A stretch of DNA of 14,132 bases from Desulfotignum sp. Lineage in GTDB: Bacteria; Desulfobacterota; Desulfobacteria; Desulfobacterales; Desulfobacteraceae. The notes under the pieces are model-generated. The model made no database searches, was not told the DNA's origin, and saw only the letters and a program-made list of their open reading frames with translations. Positions 13,114 to 14,132 of this stretch are shown piece after piece (positions within the stretch are counted from its first letter, which is position 1; the number at the start of each line of letters is the position of its first letter). The position numbers and the translations under genes were made by a program. The DNA is taken from contig JAABSS010000137.1 of NCBI GenBank assembly GCA_011390235.1, forward strand, positions 1 through 14,132, read 5' to 3'.

Positions 13114-13956
13114 CTAACTGCGGCCCCCGCTCCAGTGAAGCCGGGTTTTAAGGACTTTGAAGTAGGATTGTTCTTCAAAAGAGATCAACTGCACGGCATT
13201 GGGACTTTTGGTGATAAAAATTTTGTCATCGGGACCCATCTCAAAGCCCTCCTGGCCGTCCAGGGTGAGGATGATGTCTTCCGGACTGTCTTCCAGCCGG
13301 ATTTCAATGGCAGTGGTATCCGGGATGAGCAATGGCCGGTTGGTAAGGGTAAACGGGCAGATGGGGGTCAGGATGATGGAAGGCACTGCCGGATGCACCA
13401 CAGGACCGCCTGCTGCCAGGGAATAGGCGGTAGAGCCGGTGGGGGTGGCCACAATAAGCCCGTCCGCCCGGAAAGTCGTCAGATAGATATTGTCCAGGTA
13501 CACGGCACAGGAAGCCAGCCTGGACAATGCTGATTTGTTGATCACCGCGTCGTTGAGCACGTCCACATCTGCCAGCACGGTATTTTCCCGCATCAGCCGG
13601 ACATTCAGCCGTGCCCGCTTATGAATGATATATGCACCCTTGAACACTTTTTCCAAAGCCTCGTACAGATGTTCTTCCAGGGTGATGGCCAGAAATCCCA
13701 CTTCGCCGAATTTGGTTCCCAGCAAAGGAATTTCCCGGTCTCCGATAAGCCTGGCCGCACTTAAAAAGGTGCCGTCTCCCCCCAGTACCAGAATACAGAT
13801 GAGGTCATCTGGCAAAAAAGCATCTGCACTTTGTCTGCTGTCGATGATGACCGCTTTGTCCCCGAATGTCCTGACAAGTTCTTCGGCCTTTTTCCGGGCA
13901 TCTTCCTGGTGTTTGACAAAAATGCCGATACGTGTTTTTTCCATGGTGTGTGCCAC
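13114..13956 (-). CDS. nadK: NAD kinase
   Basis: The 280-residue protein phosphorylates NAD to NADP. GGDGT is at residues 59-63, the ATP/NAD site of all NAD kinases; GLIVATPTGSTAYSLAAGG is at 166-184; DGQ is at 233-235. The usual G(I/V)NxGxLGFL segment reads GTKFGEVGFL (80-89), and the NE pair of the adenine/ribose site is ND at 135-136, both mild deviations. The start is the GTG at 13956, because AGGA (plus 13963-13966) is 6 nt upstream of it; an in-frame ATG at 13944 would be too far from it. The gene begins 8 bp after the polA stop, with the ribosome-binding site overlapping that stop, so polA and nadK are probably one transcript. Confidence 0.93.
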   Translation of the reverse strand: MAHTMEKTRIGIFVKHQEDARKKAEELVRTFGDKAVIIDSRQSADAFLPDDLICILVLGGDGTFLSAARLIGDREIPLLGTKFGEVGFLAITLEEHLYEALEKVFKGAYIIHKRARLNVRLMRENTVLADVDVLNDAVINKSALSRLASCAVYLDNIYLTTFRADGLIVATPTGSTAYSLAAGGPVVHPAVPSIILTPICPFTLTNRPLLIPDTTAIEIRLEDSPEDIILTLDGQEGFEMGPDDKIFITKSPNAVQLISFEEQSYFKVLKTRLHWSGGRS

Positions 13957-13964
13957 ATTTTTTC

Positions 13965-14132
13965 CTAGTGTGCCGCTGCCCAGTTGGCACCGGATCCAAA
14001 ATTTACCTTTAAAGGTACTTTCAGAGAATATACCCCTTCCATGACCTCTCTGGCCAGATCCATGAGGTCGGATTTTTCTGCAAACGGGGTTTCAAATATG
14101 ATTTCATCGTGCACGGACAGGATCATCCGGGA
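13965..14132 (-). CDS. polA: DNA polymerase I, C-terminal 55 residues (gene continues beyond window)
   Basis: The minus-strand frame ending at TAG (plus 13965-13967) is open to the window edge. It reads the polymerase motif C region MILSVHDEIIFE, with the catalytic HDE, and ends VPLKVNFGSGANWAAAH. The terminal VPL-V-GSG-NW---H pattern is the well-known C-terminus of bacterial Pol I. The rest (finger, palm and 5' nuclease domains) lies to the right of the window. It performs gap filling and primer removal in replication and repair. nadK follows 8 bp downstream. Confidence 0.93.
   Translation of the reverse strand, partial: SRMILSVHDEIIFETPFAEKSDLMDLAREVMEGVYSLKVPLKVNFGSGANWAAAH

Noticed and set aside
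14005..14016. Palindrome ACCTTTAAAGGT sharing its core with 11748-11759
   Set aside because: It lies inside the polA coding region at codons encoding the conserved VPLKV stretch, so it is explained by the protein sequence.

Overview
The window looks like a chromosomal segment of a Gram-negative anaerobe, most plausibly a sulfate-reducing Desulfobacterota of the Desulfobacteraceae type. That placement is inferred from protein style and gene content: an ETF-linked dehydrogenase with a RocR-like sigma-54 activator, a short archaeal-type LeuC/LeuD pair, a DHH phosphoesterase and an orphan radical SAM enzyme. No rRNA or other marker gene is present to prove it. I saw no tRNA, rRNA, CRISPR array, insertion sequence or phage gene.

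Left part (1-4148, all +). A 5'-truncated DAO-family FAD dehydrogenase is followed by etfB and etfA (ATGA overlap) and, 1 bp later, a PAS-AAA+-HTH sigma-54 activator. This reads as an oxidation module: the dehydrogenase takes electrons from an amine or amino-acid substrate, ETF carries them to the quinone pool, and the activator probably controls the cluster. A perfect 13-bp hairpin lies between the dehydrogenase gene and etfB.

Middle part (4149-9173). A gene-poor patch carries a 12-bp direct repeat, a hairpin that covers a strong Shine-Dalgarno, and a possible 24-codon hydrophobic micro-ORF. Then come nadE (-), with a near-consensus promoter placed so close to its ATG that the mRNA may be leaderless, and a thiamine-binding MTH1187/YkoF-type protein (-). 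Next are an HDOD-coiled coil-SpoIIE phosphatase fusion (+), noticeably more AT-rich than its neighbours, a DHH/DHHA1 phosphoesterase (-) and a YigZ/IMPACT protein (+).

Right part (9174-14132). A strong promoter drives an apparent operon of an XRE-cupin regulator, a LeuC-type large subunit and a LeuD-type small subunit. This is an aconitase-superfamily hydro-lyase whose substrate cannot be fixed from sequence; no leuA or leuB is nearby. A cobalamin-binding-like radical SAM protein follows from its own near-perfect promoter. Convergent to it are nadK and, just upstream of nadK, the last 55 codons of polA, which runs off the window edge; polA and nadK are 8 bp apart and probably co-transcribed.

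Most genes are recognisable families. The least explained pieces are the 4186-4323 element, the apparently leaderless nadE, the HDOD-phosphatase fusion, and the XRE-cupin/LeuCD operon with its neighbouring radical SAM gene.
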